A stretch of 64,000 nucleotides of DNA from JAXGPP01 sp964436865 (GCA_964436865.1 CAYTFK010000006.1:1-64000), one strand, 5' to 3'. Numbered from the stretch's first letter, positions 8,857 through 18,323 are shown. Notes: generated by a model not told the origin, from the sequence alone. Numbers and translations are program-made.

Positions 8857-9799
8857 GGTTATCACGCAAGATGCACACATCGCGAACGTGCCCGCCCGAC
8901 CTCTCGTATCCATCGTCCTGCCGGTTCACAACGGGAGCCGGTACCTCGACCAGGCGATCGAGTCGATTGTCGCGCAAACGTTTCGCGACTGGGAACTGAT
9001 CGTCGTCGACGACGCCTCCAGCGACGACTCACCGCGGATCATCGCCGCGTGGGCGGCCCGCGAGGCCCGAATTAAGCCGCTGCGGCTCCTCGAAAACCGC
9101 AAGCTGCCCGGCGCGCTCAATGCCGGGTTTCGCCAGGCGGTCGGCGAACTGCTGACCTGGACTTCCGACGACAACTGGTACGCCGAAACCGCGCTGGAGC
9201 GGATGGTCGGCTTTCTCCACGCTCACCCGGATGTGGATGCGGTTTACGCCGACTACACGATCGTCGCGGCCGACGGGCGACCGCTTCGCGTCGAAGCGGT
9301 GCAAGCTCCCGAGAATCTCGCCGTCAAGAACTGCGTCGGCGCATGCTTTCTCCACCGCCGAAAAGTGTTCGCGGAACTCGGCGGATACGATGAGACGTTG
9401 TTCCTCGCCGAGGATTACGATTTCTGGTTGCGGGCGTCGCTTCGATTCCGTCTCGAACCGATTCATGAAATGCTGTACTACTACCGCGACCATCCGAACT
9501 CGCTCAGCTCGCAGCAGGCCGCCATCATCTCGCGGGTTACGGAACCGGTGATCCTCCGCTGGCTCGATGACGCCGAATGGCTCACGAAGAAGGAACGGGG
9601 CCGAGCGTTCGAGTCGCTGGGGCTCAAGGCTCTGGTCCGCGGCGACGCCGCCGCTGGTCGCCGCTTTCTCCTCAAGGCCGTGCCGCTGCTCGGACGCCTG
9701 CCGAGTTTTCGCGGTTGCCGGAGCTACGCGATCGATTTCTTATTCGGCCGCCGGGCGGGAGAACTCCTTCGCTCTCGCCGGCACCCCGGAAACCCTTAG
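8849..9799 (+). CDS. Family 2 glycosyltransferase
   Basis: A 316-residue inverting GT2 (GT-A fold). The start of the domain is VSIVLPVHNGSRYLDQAIESI, followed by WELIVVDDASSDDS, the nucleotide-binding acidic cluster TWTSDDNWY, and the acceptor-side GGYDETLFLAEDYDFWLRA that contains the ED pair typical of the catalytic base. No membrane segments, so it is cytosolic or peripheral. It is the last member of the export cluster: the next gene starts 165 bases on and belongs to another function. The ATG overlaps the upstream stop by eight bases, which supports coupled translation. Donor and acceptor sugars are unknown. Confidence 0.88.
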   Translation: MPEVITQDAHIANVPARPLVSIVLPVHNGSRYLDQAIESIVAQTFRDWELIVVDDASSDDSPRIIAAWAAREARIKPLRLLENRKLPGALNAGFRQAVGELLTWTSDDNWYAETALERMVGFLHAHPDVDAVYADYTIVAADGRPLRVEAVQAPENLAVKNCVGACFLHRRKVFAELGGYDETLFLAEDYDFWLRASLRFRLEPIHEMLYYYRDHPNSLSSQQAAIISRVTEPVILRWLDDAEWLTKKERGRAFESLGLKALVRGDAAAGRRFLLKAVPLLGRLPSFRGCRSYAIDFLFGRRAGELLRSRRHPGNP

Positions 9800-9964
9800 A
9801 TCGCACGCTGTTTTTCTATTCTTCGCATTCACCCTAAACTAGCCTGCCTCCGCCGAATTCCGGCATGGAATGGTTTGCCGAGAGCGGATAGACTGGTGTC
9901 AGACTGCGCACCCTAGGGATTCGGGACCGTCTGGACCAGCCGAACTAGCGCCTTGGAGGCCGCC

Positions 9965-11197
9965 ATGTCGCATGCTCCCTTCCGGTTCATTCATGCTGCG
10001 GACTTTCACCTCGAACGCCCGGTCGCAGGGGTTGCCGAATTGCCCGAGGATCTCCGCCAAGCCTTTCTCGACGCGGGATATTCGGCCGCCCAACGGGTGT
10101 TCGATGCGGCATTGGCCGAAGAGGTCGATTTTGTAGTCCTGTCTGGCGATTTGCTTGAGCCGCAGTTGACCGGGCCGCGCGGCCCGCTCTTTCTCACCGA
10201 TCAATTCGCTCGAGTGACCCAGAGAGGCATACCCGTCTACTGGGCGGGGGGGCGAGTCGATCCGCCCGAAAACTGGCCGGCGGCAATCCACTTGCCGGAA
10301 GGAGTCCACCGCTTTCCTGTGGGTCGAGCCCAGGAATTCATCCACACTCGTGAGGAAACCGCGCTGGTCCGGGTGACGGGCGTCAGCCGCACTGCGGGGC
10401 GAGGCATTCGCGTCGGTGATTTCGATCCGGACCCGGAGGGGCTGTTTACCGTGGCGGTGGCGCATGGCACCTCCGAGGCGGATGCGATGAAGGCTCGCGG
10501 CATCCATTATTGGGCGTTAGGCGGCTCGCACACCCGGCACACGCTCTTCAGCACGCCCCAGGTCGCGCACTATCCGGGTAGCCCGCAGGGGCGCCGTCCG
10601 GAGGAGCATGGGCCGCATGGTGCTACTCTGGTACAAGTTGATGCGCAGCACAACATCCGTTTGACACTCGTTCCCACCGACGCCCTTCGCTTCCATCAGG
10701 AACGGCTTTCGATCGAGCAGCCGACTACGCGCGATGCCCTCGCAGCCCTCCTCCGCGAGCGGTTGCGAACCATCGCGGAGACCATGCCGGGGATGGAAGT
10801 GTTCGTGTCCTGGACCGTGGCTGGCAGCGGCCCCCTGTTGACCGAGTTGCGACGGACCTCTCTTGCCCGCGATCTGCTTGCCGAACTCCACCGTGATCGC
10901 AATGCCGACCAGGCGGGTATCTGGAGTCTGTCACTGCGACCGGAGTCGCCGCCAGTCTTGCCTCCGGAAGCCTACGAGCAACAGACGATTGCCGGCGATT
11001 TTCTTCGCGCCGTTCGCCACTATCAGATGAATCCCACGGAACCACTGGACCTGAAATCGTGCCTTTCCGAGTCGCAACAGGCGAATTCCGTGGCCGGAGT
11101 GGCCCGCGCCGACGATCGGGCGCTCCGCGAGCAGGTGCTCCGCGAAGCGGCCATTCTGGGCTCGGACCTTCTCGGCGGTGAGGAGTCGCAATCGTGA
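9965..11197 (+). CDS. Metallophosphoesterase of the YhaO/SbcD type, with degenerate metal site
   Basis: The 410-residue protein pairs with the SMC-like ATPase that follows it (GTGA overlap at 11194-11197), as SbcD pairs with SbcC or YhaO with YhaN. The start of the fold is intact: RFIHAADFHLERP holds the D-x-H motif and VVLSGDLLEP the GD motif. Later motifs are altered: where the family has GNHD this protein reads WAGGRVDPP, and where it has a GHxH-type motif it reads GGSHTRHTL. Nuclease activity is therefore doubtful, although the partner and order argue for a conserved DNA-repair or DNA-end role. GGAGG lies five bases before ATG 9965. A downstream helical region (residues about 240-410) has no recognisable motif. 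Confidence 0.8.
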   Translation: MSHAPFRFIHAADFHLERPVAGVAELPEDLRQAFLDAGYSAAQRVFDAALAEEVDFVVLSGDLLEPQLTGPRGPLFLTDQFARVTQRGIPVYWAGGRVDPPENWPAAIHLPEGVHRFPVGRAQEFIHTREETALVRVTGVSRTAGRGIRVGDFDPDPEGLFTVAVAHGTSEADAMKARGIHYWALGGSHTRHTLFSTPQVAHYPGSPQGRRPEEHGPHGATLVQVDAQHNIRLTLVPTDALRFHQERLSIEQPTTRDALAALLRERLRTIAETMPGMEVFVSWTVAGSGPLLTELRRTSLARDLLAELHRDRNADQAGIWSLSLRPESPPVLPPEAYEQQTIAGDFLRAVRHYQMNPTEPLDLKSCLSESQQANSVAGVARADDRALREQVLREAAILGSDLLGGEESQS

Positions 11198-14100
11198 GAA
11201 TTACCGCTCTCAAAGTCGACGGCTTCGGTGTCTGGACCGGACTGGAACTCGACAGTCTTTCGGCTGGGTTGAATGTGTTCTACGGCCCGAACGAAGCCGG
11301 CAAGACAACTCTTTTGCAGTTCGTTCGCAGCATGCTGTACGGCTTCTCTCCGCTGCGGAGAAGATACCTGCCACCCATTTACGGCGGCGCTTCGGGTGGC
11401 GCGCTGCGCATGTCGGCGCCCGGCGGCCGATACGAGCTCCGCCGAAGCATACCAGGCCGCGACCTGAACGCCGCCGAGCAGATGGCACTGGTGACCGCCG
11501 ACGGCGCACGCCAGGGAGAGCACCTGCTGAAGGTTCTGCTTTCCAACATCGACGAGACCATTTTCAACAATGTCTTCGCCGTCGGCCTGCGGGAGCTTCA
11601 GGAACTTGGCACGCTGAGCGACACCGAAGCCTCGAAACTGCTTTACAGCCTGAGCATCGGACTGGACCGCGTCTCGCTCATGGAGGTGACGCGAGAGCTG
11701 GGGAACTCGCGCCGCCGGCTGCTCGACCCCGACGGCGGTCCGTGCAAGATATTGGAACTCCTCGGCCAGCGGGAGCAGCTCACCCGGGAAATCCAGGAAC
11801 TGGGCACGCTTACCCGTCGCTACGGTCGGCTGGCCGCCGAAAACGATCAGATCCACCTCGAGTTGGAGCAGTTGGAGGCCGAATCAACCCGGCTGCAACG
11901 TGAGGCACGGGTAGTGGAAGCGGCTCTGGCGGTCCGCGACCGCTGGCACAAACGCCGTTTGCTCGACGAAGAACTCGCTGTGATGGGGCCGGTCGGGCTC
12001 ACCGACGACATCGTCGAGCGGTTCGAAGCCGTCGCCGGGCAGATCGCTCAGCGGCAGGCCCAGAAGGCGGCGCTTGGGCGCGAGGTCGATCGGCTTCGCG
12101 CTGCGCTGCGGGGATTGAAGGTCAACGAGGTCCTCTGGCGGATGGCGCCGCGGGTCGAGGCCCTCAAGGACCAGTCGGAGTGGCTCGGCACGCTGCAGTC
12201 GCGGATTGGCGAGGTGGAACTCGAGATCGCCGAACTCGAATCGCAGCTTAATGCCGAGCAGCAGCGGCTGGGGCTGGCCGACGCGGGCAAGGATCTGTTC
12301 TCGTCGCTCACCAGCCGCGCGTTGGCCTCGCTTCGCCCGCCGGCCATTGCCCTGCGCCACGCGCGCAGCCGGCTGGAAAAGGCGCAGGGCGACGTGGCCG
12401 CCGGCCGGGAAAGCTCCGATTCGTTCCGCCGCCAGATCGACGCCGCGCTGGAGGCCCGCGGCGAGTCGAGCCTGGCTAAGGCGATCGAGCGCACGGGCTC
12501 GCTGGTGACTCAGCTCCGGCGTCGCGTCCAGCTCGACGAGCGGCTCGAACAAATGGATCGCTACCACGGCGAGCTTGAGGATCAGAGCCGCGATTTCCTC
12601 GACCGCCAGCTCTTGCCGATGTGGGTACTCGTTGCGCTGGGAGGGGTATTCATCGTCGGCGTTGTCGCTGTCATGGCCGGGCTGTTCATGCCGGAGTCGA
12701 TCGTCGGCTCCGCGGGTTGGGCTCTGCTCCCTTTGGGTCTGTTTGGCACCGTGTCATCCATTGCGGCCAAGTTCCTGCTGGAGCGGGCCAACGCGCGACG
12801 GCTCGATGGCTGCCAGAAGCAGCTCAGCATGCTCCAGCATCAGATCAAACAGGCCCGCGACGAGCGCGACACCCTCGACCGCCAGTTGCCGCGCGGCGGA
12901 GGGCCAATCATCAGCCGCCTGCATGCCGCCGAACAGGAGCTCGCGGAGCTCGAGGAGTTGGTGCCCCTCGACGCGCAGCTCAAAGCCTCCGAGCAGGACG
13001 GACTGTCGGCCGACGCCCGGCTGCGGCAAGCCGAAAAGGAACTCGCCGCGGCCGAACGCCAGTGGCAGGAGTCGCTGGCTGCGGCCGGATTGCCACGGAA
13101 GCTCACGCCCAAGCAGGTCCGGCAGGTCGCCGTGCGGTACGAAGAGCTTGGCGACGTCCGCCGCCGTCTCGAAGTTCGCTACGAAGAATGCCAGCAGCGG
13201 ACCCGCGAGCTGGACGGCCTCACAGGCCGCATCGCGCACCTCGCCGCCGAAGTCGGCTTGCGCGTTGCCGACAAGCCGCCGGCGGATCAACTCCGAGTGT
13301 TGTACGAAGAGCTGCGCCAGCAGGAATCGCGGCTCAAGGAACGGGATGAACAGCGAAAGCAGTACCATCGCCTGCGCCGCAAAGCGGCGCACTGTGAAGA
13401 TACGTTGCGGCGGCTTCGCGCCCGGCGCCGCAGCCTGCTTCGTTCCTGCGGCGTGGCCGATGAGCCGGAACTGCGGCGCCAAGCCGCCGCGCTGGCCGAG
13501 GTGCGGCGGCTCCGGCAGGATCGCGACGCACTCAACCGTGAGATCGAGGCCGCTGTGGCCGGTCATTGCACGGCGGCGGAAATTGCCGATTTGCTCGACG
13601 GCCCGGCTCCCGCCCATCTCGAGTCCCGCCGCGATGAGCTTTCCGAACGCTGCCGTGCCATCGAGCGCCAGCAGCACGAGCGGCTGGAAAGACGCGGGCG
13701 CCTGGCGGAACAGATGCTCGCGCTGGCTGCAGACCGCACTCCGGCCGTCAAGCAACTGGAACTGGCACTGGTGGAGAAGCGGCTGGAAGAAGCGTCTGCG
13801 GAATGGAGAAAGTTGGCGCTGACGAGCAAGCTGCTCCACTCAATCCGCAAGACTTACGAACGCGATCGGCAACCCGAAGCGCTTGAAGAAGCTTCCGGCT
13901 ACCTGAAGCGGATGACACGCGGCCGCTACGTTCGGGTGTGGACGCCGCTCGACGAAGACGTGTTGTTCGTCGACGACGAGAAAGGAAGGACGCTGTCCGT
14001 CGAGCTTCTGTCGCAAGGTGTCCGGGAACAGCTCTTCGTGAGCCTCCGGCTTGCCCTAGCCGGCCTCTACGCACGCCGTGGAGCAACTCTCCCCTTGATC

Positions 14101-14844
14101 CTGGACGACGTGCTGGTGAATTTCGATACCGAGCGGGCCCGCGCCGCCGCGTGTGTCCTGCGAGATTTTGCCGCCGCCGGGCACCAGGTGCTCGTCTTTA
14201 CCTGCCACGAGCATATTGCGCGGCTGTTCAAAGACTTGGATGTCGATGTGGTCGATCTGCCGGGCAACTCGACGCCCGCGATACGCGCGCTGCCGAGTGA
14301 ATCGCCTCCGTCGGATCGTCCTCGGCACAAAAAGCGTCTCAATCGGCCCGTGACCCGGCCGGTCGTCGTTGAACCCGAGCCAGAACCAGAACTGGAGCCA
14401 GAGCCAGAACCTGAACCTGAACCTGAACCTGAACCTGAGTTGGACGAATTGCCGGCCGACCGTGATTTTGCCCCAGTCCACCATGAGGCGGCTCCCTGGG
14501 AAGATCTCGTTCCTGCATTCGATCATTTCGCTGACGACGGGCCGGATCTTCCGGTTCCCGAACCGCCACCCGAGTTGGTCGATGCAGAGGACGACGAGCC
14601 GGAGGAAATCGAAGAGCCCGTAGCGAAGGCCGCCGAGCCGGAGCCCGTTGAGACGCTCGCCGACGAGATCGCCTACGAGGATGACGAGGAACTCGACGAT
14701 GACGATGAGGAGTCTGATGACTATGGTGGCCGCGGCCGCCGGCGACGGCCTCGCGACGACTGGGATGATCGTTACGAGGACGAATACGACTACTTTGAGG
14801 AGGAGTTCGAGACCCACGGGGACTTCGACGCCGAAGCCGCGTGA
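11194..14844 (+). CDS. SMC/Rad50-like ATPase of the YhaN/SbcC type with transmembrane hairpin and acidic tail
   Basis: A 1216-residue ATPase that probably works with the YhaO-like protein on DNA ends. Walker A GPNEAGKTT is at residues 31-39. Long coiled coils follow, rich in QLEAES- and RLRARRRS-like heptads. Two adjacent membrane segments (about 478-500 and 508-530) replace the zinc hook, a feature also found in YhaN-type proteins. The C-terminal lobe has LSVELLSQGVREQLFVSLRLALA as signature region and LPLILDDVLVNFD as Walker B near 965. From about 1040 on comes a tail not needed for the ATPase: a Glu-Pro repeat (1060-1082) and a strongly Asp/Glu-rich end. GTG 11194 overlaps the upstream stop. 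Confidence 0.85.
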   Translation: MRITALKVDGFGVWTGLELDSLSAGLNVFYGPNEAGKTTLLQFVRSMLYGFSPLRRRYLPPIYGGASGGALRMSAPGGRYELRRSIPGRDLNAAEQMALVTADGARQGEHLLKVLLSNIDETIFNNVFAVGLRELQELGTLSDTEASKLLYSLSIGLDRVSLMEVTRELGNSRRRLLDPDGGPCKILELLGQREQLTREIQELGTLTRRYGRLAAENDQIHLELEQLEAESTRLQREARVVEAALAVRDRWHKRRLLDEELAVMGPVGLTDDIVERFEAVAGQIAQRQAQKAALGREVDRLRAALRGLKVNEVLWRMAPRVEALKDQSEWLGTLQSRIGEVELEIAELESQLNAEQQRLGLADAGKDLFSSLTSRALASLRPPAIALRHARSRLEKAQGDVAAGRESSDSFRRQIDAALEARGESSLAKAIERTGSLVTQLRRRVQLDERLEQMDRYHGELEDQSRDFLDRQLLPMWVLVALGGVFIVGVVAVMAGLFMPESIVGSAGWALLPLGLFGTVSSIAAKFLLERANARRLDGCQKQLSMLQHQIKQARDERDTLDRQLPRGGGPIISRLHAAEQELAELEELVPLDAQLKASEQDGLSADARLRQAEKELAAAERQWQESLAAAGLPRKLTPKQVRQVAVRYEELGDVRRRLEVRYEECQQRTRELDGLTGRIAHLAAEVGLRVADKPPADQLRVLYEELRQQESRLKERDEQRKQYHRLRRKAAHCEDTLRRLRARRRSLLRSCGVADEPELRRQAAALAEVRRLRQDRDALNREIEAAVAGHCTAAEIADLLDGPAPAHLESRRDELSERCRAIERQQHERLERRGRLAEQMLALAADRTPAVKQLELALVEKRLEEASAEWRKLALTSKLLHSIRKTYERDRQPEALEEASGYLKRMTRGRYVRVWTPLDEDVLFVDDEKGRTLSVELLSQGVREQLFVSLRLALAGLYARRGATLPLILDDVLVNFDTERARAAACVLRDFAAAGHQVLVFTCHEHIARLFKDLDVDVVDLPGNSTPAIRALPSESPPSDRPRHKKRLNRPVTRPVVVEPEPEPELEPEPEPEPEPEPEPELDELPADRDFAPVHHEAAPWEDLVPAFDHFADDGPDLPVPEPPPELVDAEDDEPEEIEEPVAKAAEPEPVETLADEIAYEDDEELDDDDEESDDYGGRGRRRRPRDDWDDRYEDEYDYFEEEFETHGDFDAEAA
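14371..14439 (+). repeat. Hexanucleotide tandem repeat coding for a Glu-Pro run
   Basis: Twenty-three codons alternate Glu and Pro with one Leu in place of Pro. The first part varies its codons (GAG CCA, GAA CCA) and the last six units are almost identical (GAA CCT). Identical units suggest recent slippage growth. The run lies in the C-terminal tail of the YhaN-like ATPase and does not break its frame. Confidence 0.85.
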
Positions 14845-14858
14845 GTCAGTGTCTCTGC

Positions 14859-15494
14859 TCAAGCCGCCGGCATCTCGCCGGGTCGATAGCCGAGGGTCAG
14901 CAGTCTGTGCATGGCCTCGCGATATCGGCTGCGGTAGTCGTAGGCAATCCAGGCAAAATAGAGCATGCCGAAGAAGGATCCGGTCGCGACCGCCAGCGCG
15001 GCCAGCAGCGGCAGCCAGGGTTTGGACTCCGACGGGCCGGTGGGCTGGCCGGGATCTGCACCATCTGAACCCGTTCCGTCGCTGATTGGACGATTAAATA
15101 CCGCGTGCTCGGCGGTAGTCATTCCGGCCAAGGCATTGGGCTCCGGACGAAATGTCGGCTGTGCCGGAGGCTCGTTCGCGGGATCCAATTCCGGCGCGGC
15201 ATCGGCCTGACTGGCCGTCGGTGGGGCGGCTGCGGGGTGTGGGACCGCTGTCGGCGCCGGCTGTGCCAGTCCTTCGCGGGGCAGGGCCTGGGTGCCAAAC
15301 GTGATGCGGATCTTGCGCACGCTCGACAGCAGGTCCGGCGGAATATCGCTGACATTGTCCTCAATCAATGCCGAGGACATCGTCTCGAGCATTTGCGGCT
15401 CGATCTGCACGATGTACTCCAACCCTCCTTCAGGCAGCGGTTGCCAGCCGGCGTCGATTCCCAGACTGGCCGCCGCAATCAGCAGAGCGTACAT
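14859..15494 (-). CDS. Hypothetical protein with C-terminal membrane anchor
   Basis: I do not recognise a family. The 211-residue product begins with a short hydrophobic stretch (MYALLIAAASLGI), then has about 70 residues that read as a compact domain (GGLEYIVQIEPQMLE, DIPPDLLSSVRKIRITFG), a Pro/Ala-rich linker of about 85 residues and one clear membrane segment near the end (LLAALAVATGSFFGMLYFAWIAYDYRSRY) with a short basic tail. ATG 15494 is preferred over an upstream start at 15536 because GAGGGGG lies eight bases before it. It converges on the YhaN-like gene with only 14 bases between stops and lies 135 bases downstream of the transporter gene on the same strand. Confidence 0.65.
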   Translation of the reverse strand: MYALLIAAASLGIDAGWQPLPEGGLEYIVQIEPQMLETMSSALIEDNVSDIPPDLLSSVRKIRITFGTQALPREGLAQPAPTAVPHPAAAPPTASQADAAPELDPANEPPAQPTFRPEPNALAGMTTAEHAVFNRPISDGTGSDGADPGQPTGPSESKPWLPLLAALAVATGSFFGMLYFAWIAYDYRSRYREAMHRLLTLGYRPGEMPAA

Positions 15495-15629
15495 GTGCCA
15501 TCCCCCTCGGTCGAATCCGATACAAACCTCAAACATGCATCCTAACGTGCCGCCATCGAAGCCGCAAACATCGCGAGTCCCGGAACAACGCTCTATCGCG
15601 CAGTGCTGAGAGCGAACTTCCGCCGGAAA

Positions 15630-16970
15630 TTACCGTCGCCGGCGCCGACGACGACGGAACTGAACCGCGGCTGTGCTTGGATCCGGCTCCCCCGGTGGCT
15701 CCGACGGGGGAACCGCCTCGGCAGCAGCATCGGGACTTGCCTCGGCTGTTGCCGCCTCGGCGGCGACAGCGGGCGCGACGACCGCAGATGGCCCCGCCAT
15801 CTCCGCGCTCACCGCCGTCATGTCACCCAGTCGTTCGACCTCCTGCTGGAACATGTTCAGGAGGGCGTAGAGAAAGGCCACCACCATCGGTCCGACGAAG
15901 ATGCCGATGGGCCCCATCGCGTTCACGCCGCCCAGTACGCTCAAGAGGGCCAGCAGCGGGTGCAGATTCGACCGCCCGTGGAGCACGATCGGCTTGATGA
16001 CGTTGTCGGCCATCGAAACGACCGCCGCGCCGTACAAGCCGAGGAATATTGCGGTCCCCAGCCGTTCCTCGACGAAGAAGATCCACAGCGTGACCGGCAA
16101 CCAGACCGCGGTCGCACCGACGAAGGGAACCATCGCCAGAAGCATCGTGAGGAACGTGAGCAGGAAAACGGAATGGGCGCCGGCGAAGTAATAGCCGACC
16201 CCAGCCAACAAACCCTGAGCAATCGCTGAGAGCAAAGTCGCCAATACCACGGCCCGGCTGATGCGGCCGAATTCGTCGACCAGCTGCTGCTCATAACGAC
16301 TGTCCAGCGGCGATAGCTGCATGATGCGGCGCACCATCCATGGGCCGTCGGCCAGAAAGTAATAGAGCGAGATGATCATCACTACCAGGCCGACGAGAAA
16401 GGCCCCGGTGAACTTCGCCGAGCCGACGACCACGGGCCCGAGCCAGGCTTTGATCTTCTCGCGCACCGTCGACTCGACGTCAGTGTGCGACAGCGACAAT
16501 CCGGCCTTGCCCGCCAGCCGCACGAGCAAGTTCGCCGCTTCATGCGGGCTGAAAATCCGCTCCGCGGCCGTCTCGGGCTGGTGGGGGCTCTCCATCGCGT
16601 CGGCCCGATCGCCGCGGCCAACCTGCAGAACCGCCGCATCTCGGCTGGCAACGGTTCCCGGTTCGCCGATCGTGTTCCTGTAAAGCCGAATCCCCTCGGT
16701 GGTTGCATTGAACCCAATCAGAAGCAGGGGCAGAAGAACGATCAAGATGATGGCGGCGGTAGTCACAATCGCCGCCAACCGGTCGCGTCCGCCGAACTGA
16801 GCGCGGAACCATTGATGGATAGGCTGAAAGATCACTACCAGTAGCACGGCCAGAAACATCGGGAGGAGAAAATTGGCCATCACTCGTATGAAGAGGATGC
16901 CGATGGTGACCAGAATCGCCAGCAGCACCAGGAACGAGACCATTCGCGTCATCGAGACCGTTCGGGTCAT
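15630..16970 (-). CDS. AI-2E/PerM-family membrane transporter
   Basis: A 446-residue member of the AI-2E transporter (PerM/YtvI, formerly UPF0118) family. Seen: two hydrophobic N-terminal hairpins (MVSFLVLLAILVTIGILFI and ANFLLPMFLAVLLVVIFQP), a soluble middle part, then GFLVGLVVMIISLYYFLADGP and the block around YFAGAHSVFLLTFLTMLLAMVPFVGA with a following VPF-x2-A-like segment and the typical IKPIVLHGRSNLHPLLALLSVLGG end. Family members export small molecules or take part in Na+/H+ exchange; the cargo here is unknown. The C-terminal 60 residues are Ala/Glu/Pro-rich and finish in a run of arginines. GGGGAG lies five bases before the ATG at 16970. Confidence 0.88.
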   Translation of the reverse strand: MTRTVSMTRMVSFLVLLAILVTIGILFIRVMANFLLPMFLAVLLVVIFQPIHQWFRAQFGGRDRLAAIVTTAAIILIVLLPLLLIGFNATTEGIRLYRNTIGEPGTVASRDAAVLQVGRGDRADAMESPHQPETAAERIFSPHEAANLLVRLAGKAGLSLSHTDVESTVREKIKAWLGPVVVGSAKFTGAFLVGLVVMIISLYYFLADGPWMVRRIMQLSPLDSRYEQQLVDEFGRISRAVVLATLLSAIAQGLLAGVGYYFAGAHSVFLLTFLTMLLAMVPFVGATAVWLPVTLWIFFVEERLGTAIFLGLYGAAVVSMADNVIKPIVLHGRSNLHPLLALLSVLGGVNAMGPIGIFVGPMVVAFLYALLNMFQQEVERLGDMTAVSAEMAGPSAVVAPAVAAEAATAEASPDAAAEAVPPSEPPGEPDPSTAAVQFRRRRRRRR

Positions 16971-17273
16971 TCGGCTCCCCTCGTCAAAGACGGCCTATCT
17001 ACCCGGCCTTGCCAGAACCTGCCGTCAGGATGCACTGCATTGAGAACTGGAGCACAACGCGGGCGCGGCCGCATTGTAGCAGACCTACCCCCTGCTCCCA
17101 GATACCCCGTCGCGCCTCCGGGAATCGGCTTGTGGCAGAACCGTCGGTCGACAACAATGATAGGGGGGCACGCGGACCAAGTGCGCGCGCAAAAAACCCC
17201 GCCCTGATTACCCCATTCTCGCCACGACGACGCACGTTTGGCGAGTTGCCTTGCCAACCGCGGAATCGATCGT
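16971..17273. other. Divergent intergenic region
   Basis: About 300 bases between the minus-strand transporter and the plus-strand flippase-like gene, so both promoters should lie here. On the minus strand TACAAT occurs at about 17074-17079 without a good -35 box. On the plus strand nothing reaches promoter quality by eye. No hairpin, repeat or small gene could be supported. Confidence 0.35.
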
Positions 17274-18323
17274 GTGAACGTTGAACCGTCATCCAAGAGG
17301 CTGTGGCTCCTGCGCGCCGCGAAGGTCCTCATCCTCGCGATCGTGGTATGGGCCGTCCATCGCACGCTTTACCAGGCATGGCAGCAGGTCGGACAATACG
17401 AGTGGGAACTCGAACCCGGTTGGCTCGCCGTGGCGGCGGGGCTTTATCTGGCCGGCCTGACGGTCGCGGGGCTATTCTGGCGACGGGTCCTCCAGACGAT
17501 GGGTCAGGAGGCCGGCATCGTCGAAGCTCTACGGGCGTATTTCATCGGCCATTTAGGCAAGTACGTGCCCGGCAAGGCGATGGTCGTGGTGCTTCGGGCG
17601 GGGCTGATCCGTGGCAGTCGGGTGAATACGGCCGTCGCTGCGGCGAGCGTGTTCTTTGAAACGTTGACCATGATGGCCGTTGGAGCCTTTCTGGCAGCCG
17701 CCGTACTGGCGGCCGGTTTCCGCGAAGACAGCCCGCTGTTTGTTGCGGCGCTCGGCATGATGGTCCTTTCCGGGCTGCCGATCGTTCCCCCCGTATTCCG
17801 CCGACTGGCGCGTCTGGCCGGAGTGGGCAAATCAGACCCGGCAATTCGAGCCACGCTGGATCGCCTGGGATACGGCATTCTGGCCCTGGGCGTGGTGGCG
17901 ATGACCATCTCCTGGGGTTTTTTGGGTCTCAGTCTCTGGGCCACCCTGCGCGCTATGGGCCTTGAAGGACTTGATCCGTGGGGCGAATTGCCGCGCTACA
18001 CGGCCTGCGTCTCACTGGCCATGGTCGCCGGTTTTGTGCTCCTGGTTCTGCCTGGGGGGCTCGGTGTCCGCGAGGCGGTGCTCATCGAACTCCTCGTCCC
18101 TTACCTCGTTCGCCTCTTCTCCGATTCAGCCGACCCCCGCGCCCGTGCTGCGCTGATTGCGGTTGCGGCCGCTGCCCTTTTACGTCTGGTCTGGCTGCTG
18201 TCGGAGATTCTGGCCGCTGCGTTGGTGTATCTCTGGCGTCCCCGCCGGCAGGACCATGCGGAGACCGGATTGCCGGCACAGGCTGACCCCGACCCGGCGC
18301 ATGAAGCAATACCATCGTCATAA
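17274..18323 (+). CDS. Lysylphosphatidylglycerol synthase/flippase-like integral membrane protein (UPF0104)
   Basis: A membrane protein of about 349 residues with the fold of the UPF0104/AglD C-terminal domain. Seen: HLGKYVPGKAMVVVLRAGLI, the family's G-K-x-x-P-G-K core; AASVFFETLTMMAVGAFLAA; and VLLVLPGGLGVREAVLIELL, which matches the P-G-G-x-G-x-R-E signature. Such proteins act next to polyprenyl-phosphate sugar synthases or as lipid flippases. The downstream GT2 and membrane protein fit a lipid-linked sugar pathway. The start is uncertain: GTG 17274 lies just before the first hydrophobic segment, and a TTG at 17238 would add 12 residues. A C-terminal soluble tail of about 30 residues ends the protein. 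Confidence 0.78.
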   Translation: MNVEPSSKRLWLLRAAKVLILAIVVWAVHRTLYQAWQQVGQYEWELEPGWLAVAAGLYLAGLTVAGLFWRRVLQTMGQEAGIVEALRAYFIGHLGKYVPGKAMVVVLRAGLIRGSRVNTAVAAASVFFETLTMMAVGAFLAAAVLAAGFREDSPLFVAALGMMVLSGLPIVPPVFRRLARLAGVGKSDPAIRATLDRLGYGILALGVVAMTISWGFLGLSLWATLRAMGLEGLDPWGELPRYTACVSLAMVAGFVLLVLPGGLGVREAVLIELLVPYLVRLFSDSADPRARAALIAVAAAALLRLVWLLSEILAAALVYLWRPRRQDHAETGLPAQADPDPAHEAIPSS

